Shown here in pieces: positions 16,976 to 26,249 of a stretch of DNA of 64,000 nt. The notes under the pieces are model-generated. The model did no database searches, was not told the origin of the DNA, and was given only the letters and a program-made list of their open reading frames with translations. The stretch's first letter is position 1, and each line of letters opens with the position of its first letter. Source of the stretch: JBIQKZ01 sp044464765. Its GTDB lineage: Bacteria > Pseudomonadota > Gammaproteobacteria > Burkholderiales > Burkholderiaceae_B. The stretch is from contig JBIQKZ010000002.1 of assembly GCA_044464765.1 (NCBI GenBank), positions 124,001-188,000 of the forward strand, in the 5' to 3' direction. Both the position numbers and the translations under genes were made by a program.

Positions 16976-19900
16976 GCTTTGCCCCCATCATCAGACGGAC
17001 GGGGCTCCGGTTGCTCGCCATCGACATGATGGTGAACGGTGGTCAATGGCGCCATATGTGGATTGGTTATCTTTGGTTTGGTCTTGAATAGGGACAACAC
17101 CACCACGAAGAAGGTCGGAACGAAAATCATGGCCAAGGGCGTCGCGGCCAGCATGCCGCCCAGCACACCCAGGCCTACGGCATTCTGGCTGGCCGAGCCG
17201 GCCCCTGTGGCGATTGCCAACGGCACCACGCCCAGGATAAAGGCGAACGAGGTCATGAGAATAGGCCGGAAACGCAGGCGTGCCGCCTCGACCGTAGCAT
17301 CGATGATATTGCCCCCCTGCGCATAGGTATCCTTGGCAAACTCCACGATAAGAATCGCATTCTTCGCCGCAAGCCCGATGACGGTCACCATACCCACTGT
17401 GAAGTACACGTCGTTGGCCATGCCCAGGACGGAAACCAGGCCCACCGCACCCAGCATGCCCAACGGCACCATCAGCATGACCGAAAGCGGAATGGCCCAG
17501 CTTTCGTATAGCGCCGCAAGCACCATGAAGACCACCAGCATGGCCAGCCCCATCAGGATGATGGTTTGGCTGCCCGCCTGCTTCTCTTGATACGACAGGC
17601 CGGTCCATTCGTAGCCAAAGCCGGCCGGCAACTGGGCGACCAGCGCCTCCATTTCGGCCATGGCGTCGCCGGTGGAATAGCCTGGCGCCGCCGCACCTGA
17701 AATACGGATGGATTCATAACTGTTGTAACGCACGACCTGTACGGGTCCCTGCGTCCAACTGATGTCGACGAAGGAAGACAGCGGCACCATCTGGCCCTGG
17801 CTATTGCGCGCATTCAGCTTCAAGACGTCCTCGGGCGTCATGCGTTGATCGGCCTCGGCCTGCACCCAAACGTTTTGTATCCAGCCCATATTGGTGAACT
17901 TGCCCACATAGCTTGAACCCAGGGCGGTGCTTAGCAAGGTGGCTGCTTCGGAGAAGTTCACCCCCAGGGCCGCGGCCTTGGTCCGATCGATTGTCAGCCT
18001 CATTTGGGGGCCGGGACTTAGACCTGTAATGCGCGTATCGGCCAGAACAGGGCTTTGGGCTGCCAGCCCCAGCAATTGCTGCGAGCCTGCCATCAACGCG
18101 TCATAGCCCAGGCTGCCGCGATCCTCGAGACGCATGTCAAAGCCTGTGGCATTGCCCAGCGAAGAAATGGCCGGGGGCACAATCGTGAACACCAGGGCGT
18201 CGGGAATACCGAACAGCAAATGCTGGTTGGCGCGGTCGGCAAAAGCCTGGGCGGAATTTTCCTTGCCTGGACGCTCTGCGAAATCCTTTAGCGGAACAAA
18301 GGCCAGCGCAGCATTCAAGCCGTTGCCATTGAAGCTGAAGCCCTGAACCATCACCACGTTCTCGGTTTGCGGCTGATCGAAGAAATACTTCTCGACCTGG
18401 TTGATCACTTCCATGGTGCGGTTGGCCGTGGCGCCGGACGGCAGCTCGATATTGGCAATCACATAACCCTGATCCTCGGCCGGCAAGAATGATGTGGGCA
18501 AACGCATATACAGGAAGCCCAGCGCAATCACCAGCAACAGATAGATGAACATCATGCGCCCGCCCTTCTTCAGGCTGCGCCCCACCCAGCCTTCGTACCG
18601 GTTGGTGACGGCATCAAACTTGCGGTTGAACCAACCGAAAAACCCGCGCTTCTGTTCGTGGTGGCCTTTGGGCACAGGCTTGAGAATCGTGGCGCAAAGA
18701 GCCGGCGTGAAGGTTAGCGCCAGGAAGCCCGAAAACAGGATAGACACGGCCATGGCCATGGAGAACTGCCGATAGATAACGCCCACCGAACCGCTCATGA
18801 AGCCCAGGGGAAAGAACACCGTAGCCAGCACCAGCGTCATGCCCACCACGGCCCCTGAAATCTGCGGCATGGCTTTCTTGGTGGCTTCTTTGGGTGAAAT
18901 CCCCTCTTCCACCATGATGCGCTCGACGTTCTCCACCACCACAATGGCGTCATCCACCAATATCCCGATCGCCAGCACCATGGCAAACAAAGTCAGGACG
19001 TTAATCGAAAAGCCCAGCAACAGCATGACGCCGAAGGCGCCCAGGATGGCGATCGGCACAACCAACGCCGGAATCAGGGTATAGCGCACATTCTGCAGGA
19101 AGACGAACATGACGACGAACACCAGCAGCATGGCCTCGAACAGCGTGTGTATCACCTGATTGATGGACAGGTTTACGTAGGGCGTGGTGTCGTAAGGAAT
19201 CGAGTATTCGATGCCTTGCGGAAAATACTTGGCCAATTCCTCCATTTGCGCCTTGACGCCTTCCGCCGTGGACAGTGCATTGGCGTTTGGGGTCAGGGAA
19301 ATAGCAAAAGCCGCAGTGGGCTGGCCATTCAGACGCGAACCGAACTGATAGGTGTCCGATCCGATCTCGACACGGGCGACATCGCGCAGGCGCACCGTTG
19401 AACCGTCGACGTTGGAGCGCAGAACGATGTTCTCGAAACCCTCGACATCGGTCAGTTCGCCGTTGACGACAATCGGCGCGGTAGTGCGTTGGTCGTTCGG
19501 ATTGGGCGGCGAACCAATAATGCCGGCGGAGACCAGGATGTTCTGATTGGCAACCGCCGCATTGACTTCGGCCATGCTGAGGTTGTAGCCGACGAGCTTG
19601 TCGGGATCGACCCAAATACGCATGGCGCGCGGCGCGGCGAACAGCTGGAACTTGCCCACTCCGGGAACCCGCGAGATCGTGTTCTGGATGTTGCGGGTAA
19701 TGTAGTCGGCCAGCGACGCCTGATCGATTTGGCCGTCGGTGGCCGACAGCGACACCACCAGCAGGAAGTTCGAATTGCTTTGCTGCACGCGCAAGCCCTG
19801 TTGCGTAACCGCGCCGGGCAATTTGGCGGTAACGTTGGATATGCGATTCTGCACATCAACCTGCGCCATATCCGGGTCCGTGCCGGGCTCGAAGGTGACG

Positions 19901-20172
19901 GTGATGCTGGCTCGTCCATACGAGTCGCTGACGGACTCGTAGTACAGAAGGCCCTGTGCACCGTTCAGTTCGTTCTCGATAATGCTGGAGACGGAATCGG
20001 CAACCTCTTTGGCCGAAGCCCCTGGATAGGTGGCATCCACCGTGATGGCCGGCGGAGCGACTTCGGGATACTGGGACACCGGCAGCATAGTGACGGCCAA
20101 TATGCCCGCCAGGGTAATGGCCAAGGCAATGACCCAGGCAAAAATGGGGCGTTCAATGAAAAACTGCGGCAT
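16972..20172 (-). CDS. RND multidrug efflux pump, AcrB/MexB (HAE-1) type
   Basis: This inner-membrane proton/drug antiporter exports amphiphilic drugs, dyes and solvents through a TolC-like channel. At 1066 residues it has the usual layout of two halves, each with one plus five transmembrane segments and a large periplasmic loop. The first line MPQFFIERPIFAWVIALAI is the family signature. TM4 carries the proton-relay Asp pair in GILVDDAIVVVENVERIM. The C-terminal half has GLAAKNAILIVEFAKD. It lies between the adaptor gene (62 bases upstream) and the OMF gene (4-base overlap). Which drugs it exports cannot be read from sequence. Confidence 0.96.
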   Translation of the reverse strand: MPQFFIERPIFAWVIALAITLAGILAVTMLPVSQYPEVAPPAITVDATYPGASAKEVADSVSSIIENELNGAQGLLYYESVSDSYGRASITVTFEPGTDPDMAQVDVQNRISNVTAKLPGAVTQQGLRVQQSNSNFLLVVSLSATDGQIDQASLADYITRNIQNTISRVPGVGKFQLFAAPRAMRIWVDPDKLVGYNLSMAEVNAAVANQNILVSAGIIGSPPNPNDQRTTAPIVVNGELTDVEGFENIVLRSNVDGSTVRLRDVARVEIGSDTYQFGSRLNGQPTAAFAISLTPNANALSTAEGVKAQMEELAKYFPQGIEYSIPYDTTPYVNLSINQVIHTLFEAMLLVFVVMFVFLQNVRYTLIPALVVPIAILGAFGVMLLLGFSINVLTLFAMVLAIGILVDDAIVVVENVERIMVEEGISPKEATKKAMPQISGAVVGMTLVLATVFFPLGFMSGSVGVIYRQFSMAMAVSILFSGFLALTFTPALCATILKPVPKGHHEQKRGFFGWFNRKFDAVTNRYEGWVGRSLKKGGRMMFIYLLLVIALGFLYMRLPTSFLPAEDQGYVIANIELPSGATANRTMEVINQVEKYFFDQPQTENVVMVQGFSFNGNGLNAALAFVPLKDFAERPGKENSAQAFADRANQHLLFGIPDALVFTIVPPAISSLGNATGFDMRLEDRGSLGYDALMAGSQQLLGLAAQSPVLADTRITGLSPGPQMRLTIDRTKAAALGVNFSEAATLLSTALGSSYVGKFTNMGWIQNVWVQAEADQRMTPEDVLKLNARNSQGQMVPLSSFVDISWTQGPVQVVRYNSYESIRISGAAAPGYSTGDAMAEMEALVAQLPAGFGYEWTGLSYQEKQAGSQTIILMGLAMLVVFMVLAALYESWAIPLSVMLMVPLGMLGAVGLVSVLGMANDVYFTVGMVTVIGLAAKNAILIVEFAKDTYAQGGNIIDATVEAARLRFRPILMTSFAFILGVVPLAIATGAGSASQNAVGLGVLGGMLAATPLAMIFVPTFFVVVLSLFKTKPKITNPHMAPLTTVHHHVDGEQPEPRPSDDGGKA

Positions 20173-20234
20173 GCTAGCTCACTATAAAAACGTTTGATGT
20201 TCGCGCCGACGCCCGGCGCGCACAGAGCGTTCCA

Positions 20235-21527
20235 TTAATTCTTGCCGTCGGAACCTGCGGAAGGCGCATCGCCTTGCGCCTGCTGCGGCGCAGCCGGCTG
20301 ACCGGCCTGGTCTGATTGGCCCGGCGCAGGTTGCCCAGGCTGGCCCGGTTGCCCTGGCGCGCCTGCTTGGGGGCCCTTGCCATTCGGCTGCCAGGGCATG
20401 CCTTGCACCTTGGCGCCTGGGCGCAGCTTCTGGAAACCGGCCACGATAACGACATCGCCCGCCTGCAAGCCCTGGGTGACGATATATTTGCCGTCCACCG
20501 CCGCGCCAAGCGTGACCGCTGTTGTCGCCACGTCGTCGCCCTTGACCAGCATAAGATTGGTTGTTCCATCGGCCGTGCGCTGTACGGCCTGCTGGGGCAC
20601 CATCAGCGCCTTGTTGTCTACGCCCTGCTCCAGACGCACCCGTACATACATGCCGGGCAACAGGATTTGATCAGGGTTGGGAAACTCGGCACGCAGATTG
20701 ACCGCGCCCGTCGTTGGATCGACGGTAACGCCTGAAAACAGCAGTTCGCCGTCGTGTTTGTACAGGCTGCCGTCTTCAAGCACTACGCGTGCTTTTGCCG
20801 CGCCCTCGCTGGACTGTTCCAGTTCGCCGCTGGCCAATGCCCGGCGCAACTGGGAAATTTCGGTGGTAGAGCGGGTGACATCGACATACACACGATCCAG
20901 TTGCTGCACCGTGGCAACCTGAGTGCCCGCACTGGCGCTGACCAATGCACCTTCCGTGACGAACGACTTTCCGATACGGCCGTCAATAGGCGAAGTTACC
21001 TTGGTGTAACCCAGGTCGATATCCGCTGACTGCAAGGCTGCCTTGGCGGCCGCAATGGCGGCATCGGCCTGGGCAGCCGCCGCCACGGCGTTATCGTATT
21101 CCTGCCGGCTGACGGCGTTCGCCTTGATGAGCTTGGTGTAGCGCTGCGCCAGCAGGCGGGCGCTTTGCGCATCGGCTTGCGCACGCTTCAACTGGGCCGC
21201 CGCCTGGCCGCGCACCGCCTGGTAGGGCGCGGGATCAATGGTGAACAATAACTCGCCCGCCTTGACATCGCTGCCCTGCTTGAAATTGATTTCCTCGACA
21301 ATGCCGGTAACCCGGGCACGGATCTGCGCATCTTTAATGGCATCTACGCGACCAGGAAGATCGACGGTGATTTCCGCCCGTGCGGGTTGCACGGTAACCA
21401 CGCTGACAGGCACCTTCATGCCGCCGGGACCTTGCTGCGGTTTTTCGCCGCATGCAGCCAGCATGACAGCGGAAACAAAAAGGACCACACTGGTTTTCTG
21501 CCGAACCGGCAGGGCGAAGATACTCAT
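20235..21527 (-). CDS. RND efflux periplasmic adaptor lipoprotein (AcrA/MexA type)
   Basis: This is the membrane-fusion protein that links the pump to the outer-membrane channel. A lipoprotein signal ends with the lipobox MLAACG. The barrel/lipoyl/hairpin order is typical: VDLPGRVDAIKDAQIRARV, then the lipoyl half GELLFTIDPAPYQ, an Ala-rich coiled-coil hairpin (about 100-165), and LGYTKVTSPIDGRIG. The C-terminal 40 residues are rich in Gly, Gln and Pro with repeated GQP. It has 430 residues, somewhat long because of that tail. It is the first gene of the operon, and no TetR/MarR-type repressor is adjacent. Confidence 0.94.
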   Translation of the reverse strand: MSIFALPVRQKTSVVLFVSAVMLAACGEKPQQGPGGMKVPVSVVTVQPARAEITVDLPGRVDAIKDAQIRARVTGIVEEINFKQGSDVKAGELLFTIDPAPYQAVRGQAAAQLKRAQADAQSARLLAQRYTKLIKANAVSRQEYDNAVAAAAQADAAIAAAKAALQSADIDLGYTKVTSPIDGRIGKSFVTEGALVSASAGTQVATVQQLDRVYVDVTRSTTEISQLRRALASGELEQSSEGAAKARVVLEDGSLYKHDGELLFSGVTVDPTTGAVNLRAEFPNPDQILLPGMYVRVRLEQGVDNKALMVPQQAVQRTADGTTNLMLVKGDDVATTAVTLGAAVDGKYIVTQGLQAGDVVIVAGFQKLRPGAKVQGMPWQPNGKGPQAGAPGQPGQPGQPAPGQSDQAGQPAAPQQAQGDAPSAGSDGKN

Positions 21528-21825
21528 TTAACAGCTCCTGTACGGCAAGCCGACCAATGCCCGACTTGCAGTGCCTGTAATTTTTGGTAAACGACGAGTA
21601 TAAAACGAATTCAGTCTCATTAACCTGCAAAAAAAACATTTCTGTTCATAACAGTCGATTGCCGAGCAAATACCATTACATTGTTCGTATTGTGTGCGCA
21701 AGCATTAGCGCCAAGTACGACGTTTAGCGCATTGTGCGCTGCCCGGATGACAATTGATCGAGCGTAGTCACCCAAAATTGCCAAGCGATCACCCAAAATG
21801 CCCGGCGACGCTCGTTCCCCGCGAG
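21528..21825. other. 298-base intergenic region upstream of the efflux operon
   Basis: This should contain the efflux operon promoter on the minus strand. A possible -10, TATACT, reads leftward near 21612, but no good -35 is spaced to it. The far half (21768-21802) contains a 21-bp-spaced direct repeat listed separately. I find no open frame with coding character and no tRNA. Confidence 0.5.
21768..21802. repeat. Two 14-15 bp direct repeats spaced 21 bp
   Basis: TCACCCAAAATTGCC (21768-21782) and TCACCCAAAATGCC (21789-21802) start 21 bases apart, two helical turns. The motif, read as ATTTTGGGTGA on the other strand, looks to me like the repeated terminal sequences of IS21-family elements, but no istA/istB is present. 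It may be a relic end or a regulator site. Confidence 0.5.
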
Positions 21826-22620
21826 TCAGTCCAGCAGCAGCACATCGTCGTCCAGTGTTTCGCCCCGTACCCGCTCGAACATTTCCAGAAGTTGCGCAAC
21901 CGTTAAACCCTGGCGCTGCGGGCCCGACACATCCAGCACCACTCGGCCCTGGTGCAACATAACGGTGCGTTCGCCCACATCCAGCGCCTGGCGCATACTG
22001 TGCGTGACCATTAGCGTCGTAAGCTGATACTTGCGGACAATACGCTGAGTGATGTCCAGGACATACTGCGCGATACGTGGGTCGAGCGCGGCCGTATGCT
22101 CATCCAGCAACAAAATGCGGGACGGCTGCAAAGCGGCCATGAGCAGACTGACCGCCTGGCGCTGGCCGCCCGACAACAGCCCGATCCGGTCCGTCAGGCG
22201 GTTCTCCAGGCCCAGGCCCAGAACGGCCAGGCGTTCCCGGAAGACAGCCCGCCAGTCGTTGCGCACCGCGCGCGACAAACCGCGCCTGGTTCCGCGGCTG
22301 TAAGCCAGGGCAAGGTTCTCTTCGACCGTCAGGTCCTCGCACGTTCCGGCCAGTGGATCCTGGAAAACCCGCGCCACCCGGTCGGCTCGTGTCCACACCG
22401 GCAAACAGCTGACATCGACCCCATCGATCTGCACCCTGCCCTCGTCAATGGCCGTGTCGCCTGAAATGGCGTTCAGCAGAGTCGACTTGCCCGCGCCGTT
22501 GGAACCAATGACAGTGACGAACTGCCCAGAAGGAATCTCGAGCGACAGGCCGCGCATCGCCCGCGTTTCAATGGGTGTTCCGGGGTTGAAAGTAATGTGC
22601 AGGTCGTCAATCTTCAGCAT
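21826..22620 (-). CDS. ABC transporter ATP-binding protein of a three-gene importer
   Basis: This is the ATPase of the importer encoded with the next two genes. It has Walker A GSNGAGKST, the signature LLSGGQRQAVSLLMA, Walker B ILLLDEHTAALD (catalytic Glu present), and the switch His in VTHSM. Its 264 residues are normal. A similar ATPase accompanies the PF04392-type binding protein and branched-chain-type permease in transporters described for tryptophan or peptides in other bacteria. It is last in the operon SBP-permease-ATPase, starting nine bases after the permease stop. The substrate here is unknown. Confidence 0.92.
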   Translation of the reverse strand: MLKIDDLHITFNPGTPIETRAMRGLSLEIPSGQFVTVIGSNGAGKSTLLNAISGDTAIDEGRVQIDGVDVSCLPVWTRADRVARVFQDPLAGTCEDLTVEENLALAYSRGTRRGLSRAVRNDWRAVFRERLAVLGLGLENRLTDRIGLLSGGQRQAVSLLMAALQPSRILLLDEHTAALDPRIAQYVLDITQRIVRKYQLTTLMVTHSMRQALDVGERTVMLHQGRVVLDVSGPQRQGLTVAQLLEMFERVRGETLDDDVLLLD

Positions 22621-22629
22621 GGGCGTTCC

Positions 22630-23520
22630 TTATCTCTTGCGCCTGCCGCGCAAGCGCTGGCGCATCAGCGGCAGCACCAGGGCAATCGTCACCAATACGG
22701 CGGTCAACAGATTCAGATCTTGCGCCTGCAAGCCGATGAAATCGGCATTCAGCGCCAAGGCGACGAAGAACCGATAAAGCACTGCGCCCACAATGGCGGC
22801 AAACGTCATCACAAGCAGACTGCGCGAATTGAAGATGCTTTCGCCCACGATGACAGCGGCCAAGCCAATAACGATGGTGCCTATGCCCATGGAGATGTCG
22901 GCGCCGCCCTGCGATTGGGCGAACAAGGCGCCTGCCAGCGCGCATAAGGCGTTGGACAGCGCCAGCCCCAGCAGCACCATGGCGCCGGTGGCCACCCCTT
23001 GTGCGCGGGCCATGCGCGGATTCGAACCCGTTGCCCGGATGGCCAGGCCCACCTGTGTACGCAAATACCAATCCAGCGCCAGCTTGACGACGGCAACAAG
23101 GGCAAGAAGTATCAATGGCCGCATGACGAAATCGTCGATGCCATCTATTTGCAGCAGGGTAAAAATGGTCGGTTCGGTGATCAGCGGCACATTCGGCCGC
23201 CCCATGACCCGCAGGTTGATGGAATACAACGCGATCATGACCAGGATGCTGGCAAGCAAATCCATGATGCGCAAGCGTACGTTCAACCAGCCCGTCAACG
23301 CGCCTGCGGCGCCTCCAGCAAGTGTAGCGACAGCCGTCGAGAGGAATGGGTCGAAATCCATGCCGATCAGGGTCGCAGCCACAGCGCCGCCCAGCGGAAA
23401 GCTGCCGTCCACGGTCAGGTCGGGGAAGCGCAACAGGCGAAAGGAGATCAGTACGCCCAGGGCGACCAGGCCGAAAATCAGCCCGACTTCCAGCGCACCC
23501 CACAAAGAATACCAAGTCAT
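22630..23520 (-). CDS. ABC transporter permease (branched-chain amino acid transporter type)
   Basis: A polytopic inner-membrane permease of 296 residues with about eight hydrophobic segments. The N-terminal block LISFRLLRFPDLTVDGSFPL and the internal GLAIRATGSNPRMARAQG are hallmarks of the LivH-like permeases that pair with PF04392 binding proteins. A longer overlapping frame (22607-23542) is in another phase and Arg/Gly/Cys-rich, so it is rejected. It lies between the binding protein (35 bases upstream) and the ATPase (9 bases downstream). Confidence 0.92.
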   Translation of the reverse strand: MTWYSLWGALEVGLIFGLVALGVLISFRLLRFPDLTVDGSFPLGGAVAATLIGMDFDPFLSTAVATLAGGAAGALTGWLNVRLRIMDLLASILVMIALYSINLRVMGRPNVPLITEPTIFTLLQIDGIDDFVMRPLILLALVAVVKLALDWYLRTQVGLAIRATGSNPRMARAQGVATGAMVLLGLALSNALCALAGALFAQSQGGADISMGIGTIVIGLAAVIVGESIFNSRSLLVMTFAAIVGAVLYRFFVALALNADFIGLQAQDLNLLTAVLVTIALVLPLMRQRLRGRRKR

Positions 23521-23555
23521 GACATGACGCCTGAACGAGCACTAGCCGCCGGATG

Positions 23556-24530
23556 CTATTCGATCACCTGATCCGCCGACTCAAGCAACGCGCCCGACAA
23601 CGTGGCGCCTTGCGCGTGGGCGGCGCGCGGGTTAACGAAAAGCCGTAACTTGTCACTGGTTTCCCAGGCGATATCGCCCGGCTTTTCGCCTTGCAGCAAC
23701 TTGACCACCATCCGGCCGGTTTGCAGGCCAAGGTCTCGGTAATCAACCCCCAGAGCGGCGATGGCGCCGCGCTTGACGCTATCGGTATCGGACGCCACCA
23801 GCGGGATGTCGGCATCGTTGCCGACCTTGACCAAGGCCTCGTAGGCCGACACCACATTGTTGTCGGTGCTGGTATAGATAACATCGACCTTGCCCACCAG
23901 GCTGCGCGCTGCGGCGCCAACATCTACTGTGCGTGCCGCGCTGGCCTCGACCAGAGACATCCCCGCCTTGGGCAGCAGCTCGCGCATTCGCTCGACCACC
24001 ACCACGGAATTGGCTTCGCCAGGGTTGTAGACCATGCCAACATGCTTGGCGTCGGGAACCACTTGACGAATCAGTTCAACCTGCTTCTCAAGGGCGAGTT
24101 CGTCGGATACGCCGGTAACATTCGTGCCCGAGGGCCCGCGCCCTTCCACCAACTGCGCGGCAACAGGGTCCGTGACAGCTGAAAAAACCACAGGTATGGT
24201 TTTGGTGGCCGCCACCACCGCCTGGGCGGAGGGCGTGGCGATCGCCACGATCACATCGGGCTTGTCGCCCACGAACTTCCTGGCTATCTGCGCAGCAATG
24301 GCCGTGTTGCCCTGCGCAGTCTGAAACTGCCATTCAAGCCCCTTGGCCTGTGTGTAGCCCGCTGCTTCAAGCGCCTCTTTGACGCCGTCCTTGATCGAGT
24401 CCAGGGCGGGATGCTCGACAATCGACGTGACCGCAACCGATTGCGCCGAGACGCCTGCCGGGGCCAGCATGGCGGCCAGGGCAAAACCAGCGACAAGGCT
24501 TCTGGATAGGCTGGGAAAGGGAAATTTCAT
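23556..24530 (-). CDS. ABC transporter periplasmic substrate-binding protein (PF04392 type)
   Basis: This is the solute-binding subunit of the importer. A Sec signal peptide ends near residue 30 (MLAPAGVSAQ). The mature protein begins VAVTSIVEHPALDSIKDGV, the typical opening of the ABC_sub_bind family, and contains IPVVFSAVTDPVAAQLV and VGMVYNPGEANS. It has 324 residues and no lipobox. It is the first gene of the operon, starting 79 bases after the spermidine-synthase-like gene stops, so it could have its own promoter in that gap. The family has been linked to tryptophan or other aromatic substrates elsewhere; here that is only a possibility. Confidence 0.92.
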   Translation of the reverse strand: MKFPFPSLSRSLVAGFALAAMLAPAGVSAQSVAVTSIVEHPALDSIKDGVKEALEAAGYTQAKGLEWQFQTAQGNTAIAAQIARKFVGDKPDVIVAIATPSAQAVVAATKTIPVVFSAVTDPVAAQLVEGRGPSGTNVTGVSDELALEKQVELIRQVVPDAKHVGMVYNPGEANSVVVVERMRELLPKAGMSLVEASAARTVDVGAAARSLVGKVDVIYTSTDNNVVSAYEALVKVGNDADIPLVASDTDSVKRGAIAALGVDYRDLGLQTGRMVVKLLQGEKPGDIAWETSDKLRLFVNPRAAHAQGATLSGALLESADQVIE

Positions 24531-24609
24531 CGGACGCGCCCTCTGGCTGAAAATGCTTTGACAGGATCGGCATCCATCATGCCAACCAATAGTGATTGCT
24601 GCAAATGTA

Positions 24610-25368
24610 CTATACGTTCTGACTTAACAAAAAGCGCGCCCAGCGCATTGCCGGCAATCCGTGCCGGTTTTCAATCTGCTCCGCCCTTTGCAACAACTGC
24701 GCCGTACTGATTTCCAGGGTCGGCCCCTTGAATGCAAGTATGACCCGGTTGCCGGCGTCGATTTCGGGCAGCTCCAGCATGCGCCCGTCGAAGGCCTTGG
24801 CGATATTTTCCAGATTGCGCGGGAAGCTGTCATGCTCGCCAAACAGATTGACCGTCATGACCCCTTCGTCGGCCAGCGCCAGATAGCAATCGCGGTAGAA
24901 CTCCACCGAGTCGCGCACCGGCCCCTGAGCCTCGGCGTCGTACAGGTCGACCATCAAGGCGGCGTAGCGCCCGATGGTGTCGGCCTCTTTCAGCCACAAG
25001 GCGGCGTCCATGTGCCGGATGGTCGAACGCGGATTGCCGGGCAATCTGAAATACGCCTGGCACATGGCCGTGACTGCGGGATTCCATTCCACTGTCTCGA
25101 CCCGGCTTGGCGTATGGCCCAGTGTGTATCGCAGCAGCGAACCCGCGCCCAGCCCCAGTATCCCAATGGAATGCGCCTTCTTGGGTGTAATGAACAACAG
25201 CCAGGCCATCATCTGCTGGGTGTAGTTAAGCACCAGTTCAGAAGGCTTGCGCAGCCGCATGGCGCCCTGAACCCATTCCGTACCCAGGTGAAGGTAGCGG
25301 ATTCCATCCAGTTCCGACATGGTCGGCTCATCGTCCACCGACGGCAAATGGGGATCCACGGCGTTCAT
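24610..25368 (-). CDS. Spermidine synthase-like methyltransferase-fold protein
   Basis: A 252-residue Rossmann-fold protein related to spermidine synthase (SpeE). Visible are GILGLGAGSLLRYTLGH (cofactor-binding loop), VETVEWNPAVTAMC (acidic strand-2 end) and MVDLYDAEAQGP (the gate/active-site Asp region). The N-terminal SpeE beta domain is reduced, so polyamine synthesis is not assured; many such short homologues are of unknown function. The start at 25368 (MNAVDPH) overlaps the xth stop as ATGA; the longer frame from 25452 lies inside xth and is rejected. It is probably translated with xth. Confidence 0.82.
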   Translation of the reverse strand: MNAVDPHLPSVDDEPTMSELDGIRYLHLGTEWVQGAMRLRKPSELVLNYTQQMMAWLLFITPKKAHSIGILGLGAGSLLRYTLGHTPSRVETVEWNPAVTAMCQAYFRLPGNPRSTIRHMDAALWLKEADTIGRYAALMVDLYDAEAQGPVRDSVEFYRDCYLALADEGVMTVNLFGEHDSFPRNLENIAKAFDGRMLELPEIDAGNRVILAFKGPTLEISTAQLLQRAEQIENRHGLPAMRWARFLLSQNV

Positions 25369-26153
25369 GCCTGGGCAAATTCCAATGTCGCCACGACGGG
25401 CGTGTGATCCGAAGGCTTTTCGTTTCGGCGCGGCTCTTTGTCGATAATGCAAGCTGTGCAGAATGCCTTCAGCGCATCGGAGACCAGGACATGATCAATG
25501 CGCATGCCGGCATTGCGTCGAAAGGCCATCATTCGGTAATCCCACCAGCTGAAGGACTTTTCCGGTTGCGGAAACAGACGGAACGCATCGCTGAAGCCCA
25601 AGTCGATCAGCGCCTGAAATGCGGCGCGCTCTGGTTCGGACACCAGGACCTCGCCCTCCCATTTGGCCGGATCGTGCACGTCTGCATCAGCGGGAGCCAC
25701 GTTGTAATCGCCCAGAACCATCAGGCGCGGATTGGCGGCCAACTCGCTTTCGAGCCAGGTGCGCAAGGCCTGGTACCAGGCGAGCTTATATTCGTATTTG
25801 TCGCTGCCCACTGACTGCCCGTTGGGACAGTAGGCGCTAACCACCCGTATGCCGCCTACGGGGCTGGGCAGCGTAGCGGCGACAATACGCTGCTGGTGGT
25901 CATCGAACCCCGGTATATTGCACTGCACGAGCTCGCCTTCCCGGCGCGAAATAATGGCAACACCGTTATACGTTTTCTGGCCCGCCCAGCAGGCTTGGTA
26001 CCCGATCTGGGTAAAGGCTTCCAAGGGGAACATGTCGTGGGCAAGCTTCAGTTCTTGCAAGCACAGGGCATCGACAGGGTTCGCCTGCAGCCAATCAAGT
26101 ACCTGGGGCAGGCGAACCTTAAGAGAATTGACATTCCAGGTAGCAAATTTCAT
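25365..26153 (-). CDS. xth: Exodeoxyribonuclease III / AP endonuclease
   Basis: This Mg-dependent AP endonuclease and 3'-5' exonuclease acts in base excision repair. The ExoIII/EEP fold is evident: MKFATWNVNSLKVRLPQVLDWL with the metal-site Asn, LCLQELK with the metal-site Glu, VVSAYCPNG, LGDYNVAPADADVHDP with Asp and Asn of the active site, and SDHTPVV at the end with the catalytic Asp-His pair. The start at 26153 begins at the conserved MKFATWN; the longer frame from 26255 runs into the divergent promoter region. Length 262 residues is normal. Confidence 0.94.
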   Translation of the reverse strand: MKFATWNVNSLKVRLPQVLDWLQANPVDALCLQELKLAHDMFPLEAFTQIGYQACWAGQKTYNGVAIISRREGELVQCNIPGFDDHQQRIVAATLPSPVGGIRVVSAYCPNGQSVGSDKYEYKLAWYQALRTWLESELAANPRLMVLGDYNVAPADADVHDPAKWEGEVLVSEPERAAFQALIDLGFSDAFRLFPQPEKSFSWWDYRMMAFRRNAGMRIDHVLVSDALKAFCTACIIDKEPRRNEKPSDHTPVVATLEFAQA

Positions 26154-26249
26154 AGCTCTTTTTTGATAAGTAATATTACAATTGATCGCGCGCTTTTCGG
26201 GCCTAACTGATACTGTGCGCGGTATCGCAACAACAAAGGTAACTGAACC

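Noticed and set aside
22607..23542. A 311-residue frame overlapping the ABC permease on the same strand
   Set aside because: The composition is dominated by Arg, Gly, Cys and His with no hydrophobic pattern, while the other phase encodes a clear permease.
21826..24530. Urea or branched-chain amino acid (Liv) transporter
   Set aside because: There is only one permease and one ATPase, and the binding protein opens like the PF04392 family rather than LivJ or UrtA.
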